Positions 52,579 through 59,126 are shown, counted from the stretch's first letter. The stretch: DNA of 64,000 nucleotides from Methylocystis sp. IM3 (GCF_038070105.1 NZ_JBBPBZ010000002.1:488501-552500), one strand, 5' to 3'. Notes: generated by a model not told the origin, from the sequence alone. Program-made: numbers and translations.

Positions 52579-53334
52579 ATGAAAAAGAAGAATGACCAGT
52601 TCTTCCTTCAAGGTGTGTATCTAATTGCCCTGTTCGTATTGTGCGGCTTGTCCCCAGCAATTGCTAACTGTCGTCATCTCAAACCAACAGGCGATGGTTA
52701 TTGCATCACGCCCGGGCAAGAGAAAACAGATGATGCATCGACTGAGTGGCATTTTAATAACGGTTGTGAAAAACGCATCACTGTATGTGCCTACAACCGT
52801 TTAGGGAGACGAATTTGCGACGGAATCGCATTGGGAGACGGCCATATTACTTGCACGCGGTTTGGCAGCACTCCTAGTTGTCCTTTTCAAGGAGGTTGGT
52901 TCGAAGTGGGTTGCGATAACGAGAGCGGCGGCATGAAGCCGACACAACAGTTGCCGCAGCGCCAGATATCCCATGGTTCCGGTGGCGGCGGCGGAGGGAC
53001 GCCCGCTGAAGGACCCGGCTCCCCCGGTTGGACACGCGAGAAATACGAGAGCGGTAGATCGAGTGGACGAGGGAATAACGGCTATTCCTCGCCGGATATA
53101 TGTGCAGCATGGAGAGCGGCTCTGACATCAGCCTCTGGGCAACTTGATAGCTGTAACGGGCAATGCAACGCTGTTTTTACTGGGGCGTTGGCGAGAGCTC
53201 GCTCCGACGCTGATCGCAACAACGCGCTCCGCATCGCTAACTCATGCACTGCTTCCTGCTACCAGCAGCAAAATAGATCAAACAGACTAAACGCCTCGAG
53301 AATCGGCGTGAGAAGATGTCCGCCAGCACAGTAA
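52579..53334 (+). CDS. secreted cysteine-rich protein (cargo)
   Basis: The 251-residue protein has a signal peptide (about residues 1-29, YLIALFVLCGLSPAIA) and a mature part with about 18 cysteines. The first domain (about 30-115: NGCEKRITVCAYNRLGRRIC, then TCTRF...SCPFQGGWFEVGCD) and the last (about 170-250) are separated by a glycine-rich linker. The even number and pairing of cysteines suggest disulfides in the periplasm or outside. It is AT-richer than host genes. Probably a lysogenic-conversion-type cargo gene of element 2; function unknown. Confidence 0.7.
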   Translation: MKKKNDQFFLQGVYLIALFVLCGLSPAIANCRHLKPTGDGYCITPGQEKTDDASTEWHFNNGCEKRITVCAYNRLGRRICDGIALGDGHITCTRFGSTPSCPFQGGWFEVGCDNESGGMKPTQQLPQRQISHGSGGGGGGTPAEGPGSPGWTREKYESGRSSGRGNNGYSSPDICAAWRAALTSASGQLDSCNGQCNAVFTGALARARSDADRNNALRIANSCTASCYQQQNRSNRLNASRIGVRRCPPAQ

Positions 53335-53450
53335 GATAATTGGTGCTAATCGGCGCAAGGGTGTGCTCTACAGGCAACCCTCTTCCCCTTACCAGAGAAC
53401 GCCCCTGCCGTGGATATCGGAGGGCATTGTCTATTGGGGCGTCACGCGTC

Positions 53451-53651
53451 CTAGGGTCGGCCTCCACCATGCGACGCGCATCTACCTTTCTTGCCAGCTT
53501 CCGATGCAAGAGCGGAGTTCTTGGAAAATGACCGGTTCGCAGGGTTGACGCTCTGCCCGCCCTTGCGGCCGGCGGCGGCGGCAAGCTCAGGATTTTGCGA
53601 GTAGCTACGCTTTTCGGCTGGAACGCTCTTCCCGCCTTTGCTGGCGCGCAT
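53451..53651 (-). pseudogene. 5'-truncated KGG-repeat protein fragment
   Basis: The frame encodes KGGKSVPAEKRSYSQNPELA, AAAGRKGGQSVNPANRSFSK and a third degenerate unit. It is a close copy of the intact KGG gene at 54114-54389, but lacks its first about 28 residues. The break falls at about 53642-53648, exactly where the ParB-like frame on the other strand begins. This marks a recombination junction. Confidence 0.65.
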
Positions 53652-54137
53652 AGGTTGGCGGCGATCAAGAAACTTGGAAGGGAAAGCATTGACGCGCTCG
53701 TTGTAACAATTGACGATCTGCGCGCCGAACTGGCGATGATCGACGAGAACCTGATGCGCTCAAATTACACCCCGGCGCAACAGGCGGCGGCCGTCTCGCG
53801 TCGGAAAGCGATATATGAGGAACTACACCCGGAGACTCGGGCTGGCGTATCTGGTGGTAAGGCTCGTCAAAAATCAGCAAGCGACAATTTGTCGTTTGCT
53901 GAAATTACTGCCGAAGCAACAGGAAAGGACCGTCGCACAATTGAACGCGCCGCCGCACGCGGCAAGGCCCTTGGAGACGATATTGATGGACTAGAGGGAA
54001 CGAGCCTCGACAAGGGATATGAACTCGACGCACTTGCTAAGATGACACCCGACGAACGCAAGCCTCTCATAGACCGCGCCAAGGCCGGCGAGCGCGTCTC
54101 GGCGCGCGCGGACTCAGCTTTTGCTTTTCCCGCCTGA
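53595..54137 (+). pseudogene. N-terminally truncated ParB-like protein
   Basis: From about residue 17 the product matches ParB/sulfiredoxin-type proteins: GAHRLAAIKKLGRESIDALV (the GxHRxxA box), DENLMRSNYTPAQQAAAVSR and a helix-turn-helix-like SFAEITAEATGKDRRTIERA. The usual N-terminal strands are missing. The first 16 residues read through the antisense of the KGG fragment. It may be expressed but is probably a remnant. Two CGACA/TGTCG palindromes lie nearby. Confidence 0.6.
53874..53902. repeat. palindrome within ParB-like gene
   Basis: Fourteen-base arms (53874-53887 and 53889-53902, core GCGACAA/TTGTCGT) match at 13 of 14 positions around one base. The core resembles the palindrome at 56123-56151. 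Confidence 0.65.
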
Positions 54138-54389
54138 ATGCGATGCGGCGCCGCCCTTCTTTCCTGCGCTAGAAGCAAGCTCGGCGCTGCGCGAAAAGGA
54201 TCGTTTTTTCGGATCGACGGCCACACCGCCCTTGCGCCCGGCAGCGGCGGCTAAATCGGCGCTTTGCGAGAAGCTGCGCTTCTCCGGCGGGACGCTCTTC
54301 CCGCCGAGGCTGGCGATCTGCCGCCGCTTTTCCGGATCCATGGAAGCGAAGCCGCGCTTGCCCTTCGGTTTTGGTTCTAATTCGTTCAT
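54114..54389 (-). CDS. KGG-repeat stress-type protein
   Basis: This 91-residue basic, low-complexity protein has three KGG units: RRQIASLGGKSVPPEKRSFS, AAAGRKGGVAVDPKKRSFSR and SAGKKGGAAS. It matches the stress-induced KGG-repeat family (general stress protein/con-10-like). Such genes occur on chromosomes and mobile elements. It overlaps the end of the convergent ParB-like frame by 24 bases. A truncated copy lies at 53451-53651. Confidence 0.75.
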   Translation of the reverse strand: MNELEPKPKGKRGFASMDPEKRRQIASLGGKSVPPEKRSFSQSADLAAAAGRKGGVAVDPKKRSFSRSAELASSAGKKGGAASHSGGKSKS

Positions 54390-54450
54390 GGCCCGCCGTT
54401 TCCTTCTTCGCGCAGTAATACATAAGCTGCGCTATTTGCAAATGGCGGGC

Positions 54451-54690
54451 CTATGCGCCGGCCTTCGTTTTCCGCAGCCGCACGCCCGGCCCCTCGCCGT
54501 TCTCGTCGACGAAGATGACGCCGGCCGCTTCGAGGGCGGCGCGCATGGCGGAGATCGCTTCTTCGCTCCCGCCGTATCTGCCCGTTTCGAAATTCGAGAT
54601 CGTGTTTCGATGGACGCCCGACGCGGCGGCCAAGTCCGCAAGGGACCAGTTCAAGGCGGCTCTAGCCATCCTCACTTGTGCAGGCTTCAC
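54451..54690 (-). CDS. XRE-family repressor of element 2
   Basis: The 79-residue helix-turn-helix regulator (ARAALNWSLADLAAASGVHR, then NTISNFETGRYGGS) has a C-terminus AAGVIFVDENGEGPGVRLRK, nearly identical to the tail of the element 1 XRE protein. I chose the GTG at 54690, which follows AAGGA and gives KPAQVRMARAAL, the usual family opening. The first operator overlaps this start, so autoregulation is likely. It diverges from the small-membrane-protein operon. Confidence 0.85.
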   Translation of the reverse strand: MKPAQVRMARAALNWSLADLAAASGVHRNTISNFETGRYGGSEEAISAMRAALEAAGVIFVDENGEGPGVRLRKTKAGA

Positions 54691-54721
54691 AAGTCGCAAT
54701 CCTTGTGCTAGTTTCACAAGT
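54674..54721. promoter_or_regulatory. twin operator sites CTTGTG-N7-CACAAG
   Basis: Two identical-pattern palindromes lie at 54675-54693 and 54702-54720 (centres 27 bases apart), with an additional CACAA half-site at 54730-54734. They occupy the divergent promoter region between the XRE repressor (start 54690) and the plus-strand operon (start 54796). Confidence 0.85.
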
Positions 54722-54795
54722 GCAAATATCACAACCCGCTCTTAGGAGCAACGCCGGGGAAATGCCCTTCCCGGCGAACGGGAAAGGCTTATCCA

Positions 54796-54888
54796 ATGCT
54801 CAGAAAAACAATCGACGCAATGCTTTGGCTCCAGCTAGCCGCGTCGCTCGCCCTGGTCGCCGCCGTGATCGCTGGGGGTTTAATATGA
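54796..54888 (+). CDS. 30-residue membrane peptide
   Basis: MLRKTIDAMLWLQLAASLAL and a further short hydrophobic stretch form one membrane helix. The stop overlaps the next start (ATGA). It is the first frame of the operon controlled by the twin operators. It is small, but the coupling supports it. Confidence 0.5.
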   Translation: MLRKTIDAMLWLQLAASLALVAAVIAGGLI

Positions 54889-55013
54889 GCTGGCAATCGA
54901 CCGCGACGCTGATCGCCCTCGCGCCGCTCGCGCCCTTGTGGGCAGCCTTCACGATCGCCGAGACGCGCCGCGCCGTCGCCGCCGTTCGCAAAGGAGGCCG
55001 CAATGGCCGCTAA
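54885..55013 (+). CDS. small membrane protein
   Basis: This is a 42-residue protein: hydrophobic helix MSWQSTATLIALAPLAPLWA then a basic end (RRAVAAVRKGGRNGR). It is similar to the 56-residue protein at 30856-31026 of element 1, which holds the same position opposite the repressor. It overlaps its neighbours by four and eleven bases. Confidence 0.6.
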   Translation: MSWQSTATLIALAPLAPLWAAFTIAETRRAVAAVRKGGRNGR

Positions 55014-55221
55014 GCCTCTTGAACGTCGCGACATCGAGGACGCGTTGGACAAAATCAGGATACATCTTCGCGGCCTTAGCTTGGCAATTTATGGGCTCGC
55101 CCATGCAATCGGCGACAATGAGCCTGGCGACGCCATGTCCGCCATCCTCGACGGAGCCATGGGCGAGCTGGAAAGCCTAGGGAAGCGGATTGCCCGCGAG
55201 CAGGAAGAGGAAGAGCAATGA
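55003..55221 (+). CDS. small acidic hypothetical protein
   Basis: This 72-residue helical protein ends in a glutamate-rich tail. It contains RRDIEDALDKIRIHLRGLSL. It overlaps the next gene by four bases. Function unknown. Confidence 0.6.
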   Translation: MAAKPLERRDIEDALDKIRIHLRGLSLAIYGLAHAIGDNEPGDAMSAILDGAMGELESLGKRIAREQEEEEQ

Positions 55222-55457
55222 GCAACGTCGGAGAGAAAATCCTTCACGCGCCCTCCCGCGCGAAATGCCTCGAAGGGCTAGAAGATCACGTTCGTATAAC
55301 GGCCCGCCTCGCGCGCGCGATTTACGTGGCGGTTTCGAACGAAAACATTTTCATAGACGAGCGGGATCACCTCGCCGTTTTGGAGCTGGCCGACTCCCTC
55401 GCGGACCATGCCAGCGCCGCGCTTCACGTTCTGTATACGAAGGACGGCAACAAATGA
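55218..55457 (+). CDS. small hypothetical protein
   Basis: This 79-residue soluble helical protein (KCLEGLEDHVRITARLARAI) has four-base overlaps on both sides. It is part of the early operon of element 2. No family recognised. Confidence 0.6.
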   Translation: MSNVGEKILHAPSRAKCLEGLEDHVRITARLARAIYVAVSNENIFIDERDHLAVLELADSLADHASAALHVLYTKDGNK

Positions 55458-55618
55458 GCCTTCTCTGGCGCCGCGACCTCCTGGCCCGCCTTGCGATCGC
55501 CAAGGCGCTACTGCGCGCGGCCTACCTAACCGACCGGCCGAACCGGCTTCTCGCCGCGATCGGGAAGCGCATACTGGAATCGTGCGAAGCGCAAGCGGCG
55601 CGTCGCGGCTTGTCTTAG
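55454..55618 (+). CDS. small basic hypothetical protein
   Basis: This 54-residue basic helical protein (SLLWRRDLLARLAIAKALLR) starts at ATG 55454, overlapping the preceding stop. It is the last gene of the early operon, before the terminator at 55674. Confidence 0.55.
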   Translation: MSLLWRRDLLARLAIAKALLRAAYLTDRPNRLLAAIGKRILESCEAQAARRGLS

Positions 55619-55673
55619 CGGAATCAGTGAGTTAAAACATCAGCAGTGCCTGAGCTGCGCGCCGGGCTCATAG

Positions 55674-55709
55674 ACGCCCCGACCACGGATGAACTGGCGG
55701 GGCGTTTTT
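55674..55709 (+). terminator. terminator of the element 2 early operon
   Basis: Arms ACGCCCC (55674-55680) and GGGGCGT (55699-55705) have a T-run to 55709. The motif, including loop and tail, nearly repeats at 56043-56077. Confidence 0.8.
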
Positions 55710-55719
55710 CATTCTGCGG

Positions 55720-55932
55720 TTATTCGCGGCAGACCCACACCCATCCCTCTCCCGGGTCCCATTCCCAGCAAACACTATGGACGTGGCGTCCCTCCTGACG
55801 GCTCCAATCGCGGTGCATGTGCCGATAATGGCCCCCAATGTCTTGCTCGTCACCTTCGCGATAGCCTTGCGCTATCGCCGGAACGCTGATCGCTAGCGAT
55901 AAAGCGGCAATCAAAAAGGCGATCTCACGCAT
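55720..55932 (-). CDS. small secreted protein
   Basis: The 70-residue protein has a signal peptide (MREIAFLIAALSLAISVPAIAQ). Its short mature part is rich in histidine and tryptophan (HYRHMHRDWSRQEGRHVHSV; two cysteines), which could bind metal. GGGGAGGA lies a few bases before the ATG at 55932. It is an isolated gene between two near-identical terminators and a probable cargo gene. Confidence 0.6.
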   Translation of the reverse strand: MREIAFLIAALSLAISVPAIAQGYREGDEQDIGGHYRHMHRDWSRQEGRHVHSVCWEWDPGEGWVWVCRE

Positions 55933-56042
55933 GTCATCCTCCCCTCTCACTCCGCCTTATTGGCGCAGGCGGGCGTGGCAATTCTCAAAGTAGTGCCTCC
56001 CCTAAAGCCGGCAATGGACATATCTCGCGCCGCCTCTCCTGC

Positions 56043-56077
56043 CGTCCCGACCGTGGATGTATCGGCGGGGCGTTTTT
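56043..56077 (+). terminator. second copy of the terminator
   Basis: A near-copy of the 55674-55709 structure with a weaker stem (CGTCCCG against CGGGGCG) and the same GGGGCGTTTTTCAT tail. The pair brackets the small secreted gene. Confidence 0.6.
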
Positions 56078-56122
56078 CATGCCGCCCCTTGATTTCAAAC
56101 AGCCGAAAAGCCGGGGGGAATA

Positions 56123-56151
56123 GAGCTAAACGACAAAATGTCGTTTAGCTC
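56123..56151. repeat. perfect 29-base palindrome
   Basis: Thirteen-base perfect arms GAGCTAAACGACA and TGTCGTTTAGCTC flank an AAA loop, between the terminator copy and the 3' end of the replication gene. No T-run follows on either strand, so it is more likely a protein-binding site than a terminator. Confidence 0.8.
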
Positions 56152-56189
56152 GCTAGCGGTTCGCCCACTCGACAAAGTCCTTATCCGTG

Positions 56190-57068
56190 TTACGCAGCCT
56201 TCCGTGCTGGAGGCATTGGCGCCGGGAAGCGCCAGCCATCTCTGCTATCCCTTGGCGGCGTCACTCCCCTATGCTCCTTCCACCATGCAGACCAAGCATT
56301 CCAGCCGGGAGAGCCGGCCGCTAGCCATACGCCCGAAGGCTGAGAAGGCGCAGAGACAGGCGCAGCGTCGCGCCAGCGGCCTTCTGAGAGCCATCGGGCC
56401 GCCGAGCAAATAAACCGCTTCTCTCGGCCCGTTACGGCCGCCGCATAGGCAGCCGCCGCCGCAATAACCCGCTCCGGGTCCGCGCCCGCCGCGAGCGCCT
56501 TCCGCCACGCCACAATTGCCGGGGTCTGCGGATTGTCGTCGCCACGGTCGGGAAACGCCCCCCAAAAGCGACGAAAAGGACCTCCGTCACGCGTGACGCC
56601 GTCACGGTCGGGAGAGAGAGTTATTTGTGAATTTTTATATTCTATCTCTCTGTCACCGTGACGCGTCACGCTCTCCGTCACGGTCTCCGTCACGCCTCCC
56701 GCCACACGCCGCCGTTCCCTGTAGCGCCGTGCCCGTTCCGCGGCTGTGCGGTCCTTGACGGGGAAGGAGACGACCACGGCGCGCTCAACGGTTGGCCGGC
56801 GGCGCTCCCGGTAGGTAGGGATTAATGCGCCCTCCACCTCTTCGAGCAGGCCCGCGGCCTTCAGCTGCTCCAGCTGGCGCTCTACCGTTTTCTTGCCGGC
56901 GCGAAGGTGGAACGCCGTCTCAGACAGCGACGGGAGAGCGCCGCCGTAGCTCGCGGCTATAAGGTGAAGGTTTACCCAAGTCTTAAACAAGGTGGCCGGA
57001 AGCTCTTGGAGCTTCGGATCGGCGAGCATCGCCTCGGCTATTTCGGGAGGGAGTGAATCAAAAGGCAT
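56190..57068 (-). CDS. phage-type replication protein with winged-helix N-terminus
   Basis: The 292-residue protein has a winged-helix-like N-terminal domain (about residues 20-105: FKTWVNLHLIAASYGGALPS, then AGKKTVERQLEQLKAAGLLE). A basic linker with VTETVTESVT repeats follows, then a helical C-terminus (about 170-240). This resembles replication initiators or O-type proteins of phages. The linker-coding DNA carries repeated GTCACG sites around an AT-rich core, as in origins nested in lambda O. It reads toward the interior from the right end of element 2. Confidence 0.7.
   Translation of the reverse strand: MPFDSLPPEIAEAMLADPKLQELPATLFKTWVNLHLIAASYGGALPSLSETAFHLRAGKKTVERQLEQLKAAGLLEEVEGALIPTYRERRRPTVERAVVVSFPVKDRTAAERARRYRERRRVAGGVTETVTESVTRHGDREIEYKNSQITLSPDRDGVTRDGGPFRRFWGAFPDRGDDNPQTPAIVAWRKALAAGADPERVIAAAAAYAAAVTGREKRFICSAARWLSEGRWRDAAPVSAPSQPSGVWLAAGSPGWNAWSAWWKEHRGVTPPRDSRDGWRFPAPMPPARKAA
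56586..56694. other. candidate replication origin within the replication gene
   Basis: GTCACG or its complement occurs at 56586, 56592 (inverted), 56601, 56657 (inverted), 56665, 56677 and 56689, plus GTCACC at 56652. The last three direct copies are exactly 12 bases apart. An AT-rich core (about 56618-56646) lies between the two groups. Confidence 0.55.
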
Positions 57069-57179
57069 GGGGGGCGGCTCCGCTATAAACGTGCGGAAGC
57101 TGGCGGGTGGGCTGGGGGACTAACCCCTGAGCGTCGCAGTCATATCATTAAAAAACAACTAGATACGAAGCAACATTGC

Positions 57180-57190
57180 AGGAGAGCGTA
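57180..57190. repeat. att site of element 2, distal side
   Basis: AGGAGAGCGTA, identical to 42269-42279 and in the same orientation. Confidence 0.88.
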
Positions 57191-57210
57191 ACGTAAAAAG
57201 TTGGTTGCAT
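57180..57210 (-). pseudogene. displaced 5' end of flgF
   Basis: ATG at 57210 begins MQPTFYVTLS, the authentic FlgF N-terminus, with an AGGGC ribosome site upstream. The rest of the gene is at 41577-42279. Together they give an exact 240-residue FlgF. In the present state the frame runs into element 2 as MQPTFYVTLSCNVAS. Confidence 0.92.
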
Positions 57211-57545
57211 GACGCGCCCTGCGTTTTCCTTTCCTTAAGGTTCTGACGGGTGAAGCTTGCGCGAGGCGCGCGTCGTCGATCCAGCGACGAGGCGCCGCGC
57301 CTTGGATGAAAACAGAGGCGCGCGCGACCTTGACCCTGACAAATCCCGGGTCTGGCCAGCATCAATGGCGGGGTCGGAGATTGTCGAGCCTGCCGAAAAA
57401 ACACGCAGGGACGCATGCCGTTCGGGCGCCGCGTCAATGCAATTTTGCTTGATCCTAACGGAATTTAAGGCAAAGTTTGCGCGCCGCCTGACGCGCGGCT
57501 AATGAGTTGCGCATTGGTTATTCGCCTAGGACAGGGGCGCGTGAA
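57211..57545. promoter_or_regulatory. intergenic region between flgF start and FecR gene
   Basis: This 335-base divergent region should contain the promoter of the flagellar operon (minus) and that of the FecR gene (plus). No consensus flagellar promoter was identified by eye. The flagellar promoter is now about 15 kb from the flgF body. Confidence 0.45.
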
Positions 57546-58448
57546 ATGTTGAAGAAATTTCCCAACACATTGCTTTTTGCCGGAGTCGCCTCGGCGGCCG
57601 TCACGATGGCCTGCGGCGCGTGGGCCTACGACAATATCGGCGTCGCCTCTTATGTCCGCAACGACGTCAATGGCGTTTTGCCGAGCCGGACGGCCTTGAT
57701 CAACGTTGGCGAGGGCATCGTTCGCGATGAGATCATCAAGACAGTCGCCGACAGCGCCGCGAAGGTGGTGTTTACGGACAGCACAAATCTCTCCATCGGG
57801 CCGAATTCCGTCGTCAAGCTGGACAAATTCGTTTTCTCCGGCGATTCGAGCTACCAGAAGGCGACAATCAATCTCGCCAAGGGCGCGCTTCGCTTCGCGA
57901 CGGGCACGTCGGACAAGCACGCCTATGAAATAAAATCTCCGGTCGCGACCATTGGCGTTCGCGGCACGATTTTCGAGTTCTCCTACACCGGCACGGGTCG
58001 GCGGGAGAAAACCGAAGAAAGATGCGAGGCTCGTGGAGGCGAGAGGGACAAGAAATGCAAGCCCAAATGCGCCGACATCGGCGCTGGGCAGAGCGCGACC
58101 ATCGAGGGCAGGGAGGGCAAGTCGACCATCAATGTCCTGGAGGGCGTCGTTCATGTCTGCTCGCTGAATGTCGCGCAATACGGCTCCCCGAACCAGATGA
58201 TCGACTGCGGCGGCGCCATGTGCACTCGGGAAACCTTCACGGAGGTTCAGCAGCAGTTTGGACAGGCTCCGGGGGAGGGCCTGGGCTCCATCCTTGCGCC
58301 CGCCGCCGCCCTCGGCGCGATCGGCGGCGGAATCGGGGGTGGCTTGGCCGGGCAAGACCATGGCTCACTGCCGCCGCCCTTCTTCAACTCGGGCAGCCCC
58401 GCCTCGGCCGACGGCAGCCGCCCGCCGCCCCCAAGAACGGGCGAGTGA
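57546..58448 (+). CDS. FecR-domain secreted protein
   Basis: The 300-residue protein has a signal peptide (about residues 1-27, ending ACGAWA). Its FecR domain spans about 35-140 (TVADSAAKVVFTDSTNLSIG, then EIKSPVATIGVRGTIFEF), with a continuing region to about 215. Four cysteines around 160-235 and a glycine/proline-rich tail follow. FecR proteins of this type bind peptidoglycan or polymers in the periplasm. It starts at ATG 57546 after an AGGGG motif. It diverges from the flagellar operon start. Confidence 0.82.
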   Translation: MLKKFPNTLLFAGVASAAVTMACGAWAYDNIGVASYVRNDVNGVLPSRTALINVGEGIVRDEIIKTVADSAAKVVFTDSTNLSIGPNSVVKLDKFVFSGDSSYQKATINLAKGALRFATGTSDKHAYEIKSPVATIGVRGTIFEFSYTGTGRREKTEERCEARGGERDKKCKPKCADIGAGQSATIEGREGKSTINVLEGVVHVCSLNVAQYGSPNQMIDCGGAMCTRETFTEVQQQFGQAPGEGLGSILAPAAALGAIGGGIGGGLAGQDHGSLPPPFFNSGSPASADGSRPPPPRTGE

Positions 58449-58478
58449 GGTTTCGCCAGCCCGTCGATTGGCTTTTGC

Positions 58479-59126
58479 TCACCGGCGCAGCTGGGACTCG
58501 TGGATCGAACGTCTCGCAGGGAGGAGCTTGTCCTCCAGAAGCCACGGAAATCTGACGAGGACCAGCGTCGCGAGATATTTGACGTATTCGTCGGCCCTCT
58601 GCCGCAGCGGATCGTCGGCGCTCGTTTCATCTTCCACTGGATAGGGAATGATTTGCCGTCTGCCGATCTCGGCGGCCAGAGCGGCGCGGGCGCGCGCCAT
58701 ATGCAGCCGGGAGGTAACGAGAACCACGGGGCCGCCGATCTTGCGTCGTTCCAGCCAGGATCTTGTTTCCAGAGCGTTCTCGATGGTGTTGTCGGCGACT
58801 TCTCCCATTTCGACGCAGCAGGCCACCAGCCAGGGGAGGTCGGCAATCTTCGGATTGCGCGGCGCGAAGATCGACAGAAACCGGTCTGGGGTAATGCCCG
58901 CGCCGACATTCACGCCTGAAATGAAGAGACGCGGCGTTTCGCCAGCTTCGAGGAGCCGGAGACCGGCGTCGACACGTTCGAATGCGCCCGTGAAGACGAT
59001 GGAGACGACCGCGCCGCGGATCACATCGGCAGGCGGCGTGTGGAAATCGTCGAAGGCGACGAAGCCAAAACCGACGCCTGTCACCAGGGCGCCGAGGCAA
59101 ACGCGTCCGACGATTTGTGCGAGCAT
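58479..59126 (-). CDS. YdcF-family (DUF218) membrane-associated protein
   Basis: The 215-residue protein has an N-terminal membrane helix (IVGRVCLGALVTGVGFGFVA) and the DUF218 fold: VVSIVFTGAFERVDAGLRLL, RLFISGVNVGAG, an acidic NTIENALETRSWL motif and VVLVTSRLHMARARAAL. This family (SanA/ElyC-like) acts in envelope integrity or polysaccharide assembly. The ATG at 59126 was chosen because the membrane helix follows directly; the upstream frame adds filler. It is convergent with the FecR gene. Confidence 0.82.
   Translation of the reverse strand: MLAQIVGRVCLGALVTGVGFGFVAFDDFHTPPADVIRGAVVSIVFTGAFERVDAGLRLLEAGETPRLFISGVNVGAGITPDRFLSIFAPRNPKIADLPWLVACCVEMGEVADNTIENALETRSWLERRKIGGPVVLVTSRLHMARARAALAAEIGRRQIIPYPVEDETSADDPLRQRADEYVKYLATLVLVRFPWLLEDKLLPARRSIHESQLRR

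Larger units (their letters stand above)
42269..57190. mobile_element. element 2: integrated phage-satellite-like element in flgF
   Basis: About 14.9 kb, bounded by 11-bp repeats in the 5' end of flgF. It carries a DUF4102 integrase next to the flgF body, an AlpA-like gene, a toprim/DUF3987 protein, and a replication protein with a candidate origin. It also has an XRE repressor with two operator sites, an HK97-type capsid gene, a secreted cysteine-rich cargo protein, KGG-repeat genes and a truncated ParB-like gene. No terminase, portal or tail genes are seen. Decay is visible at 51418-52578 and 53451-53651. Confidence 0.9.

Noticed and set aside
23575-57190. tRNA genes as integration targets
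   Set aside because: No tRNA-like cloverleaf or tRNA 3' end was found at either att site; both elements use protein-coding targets.
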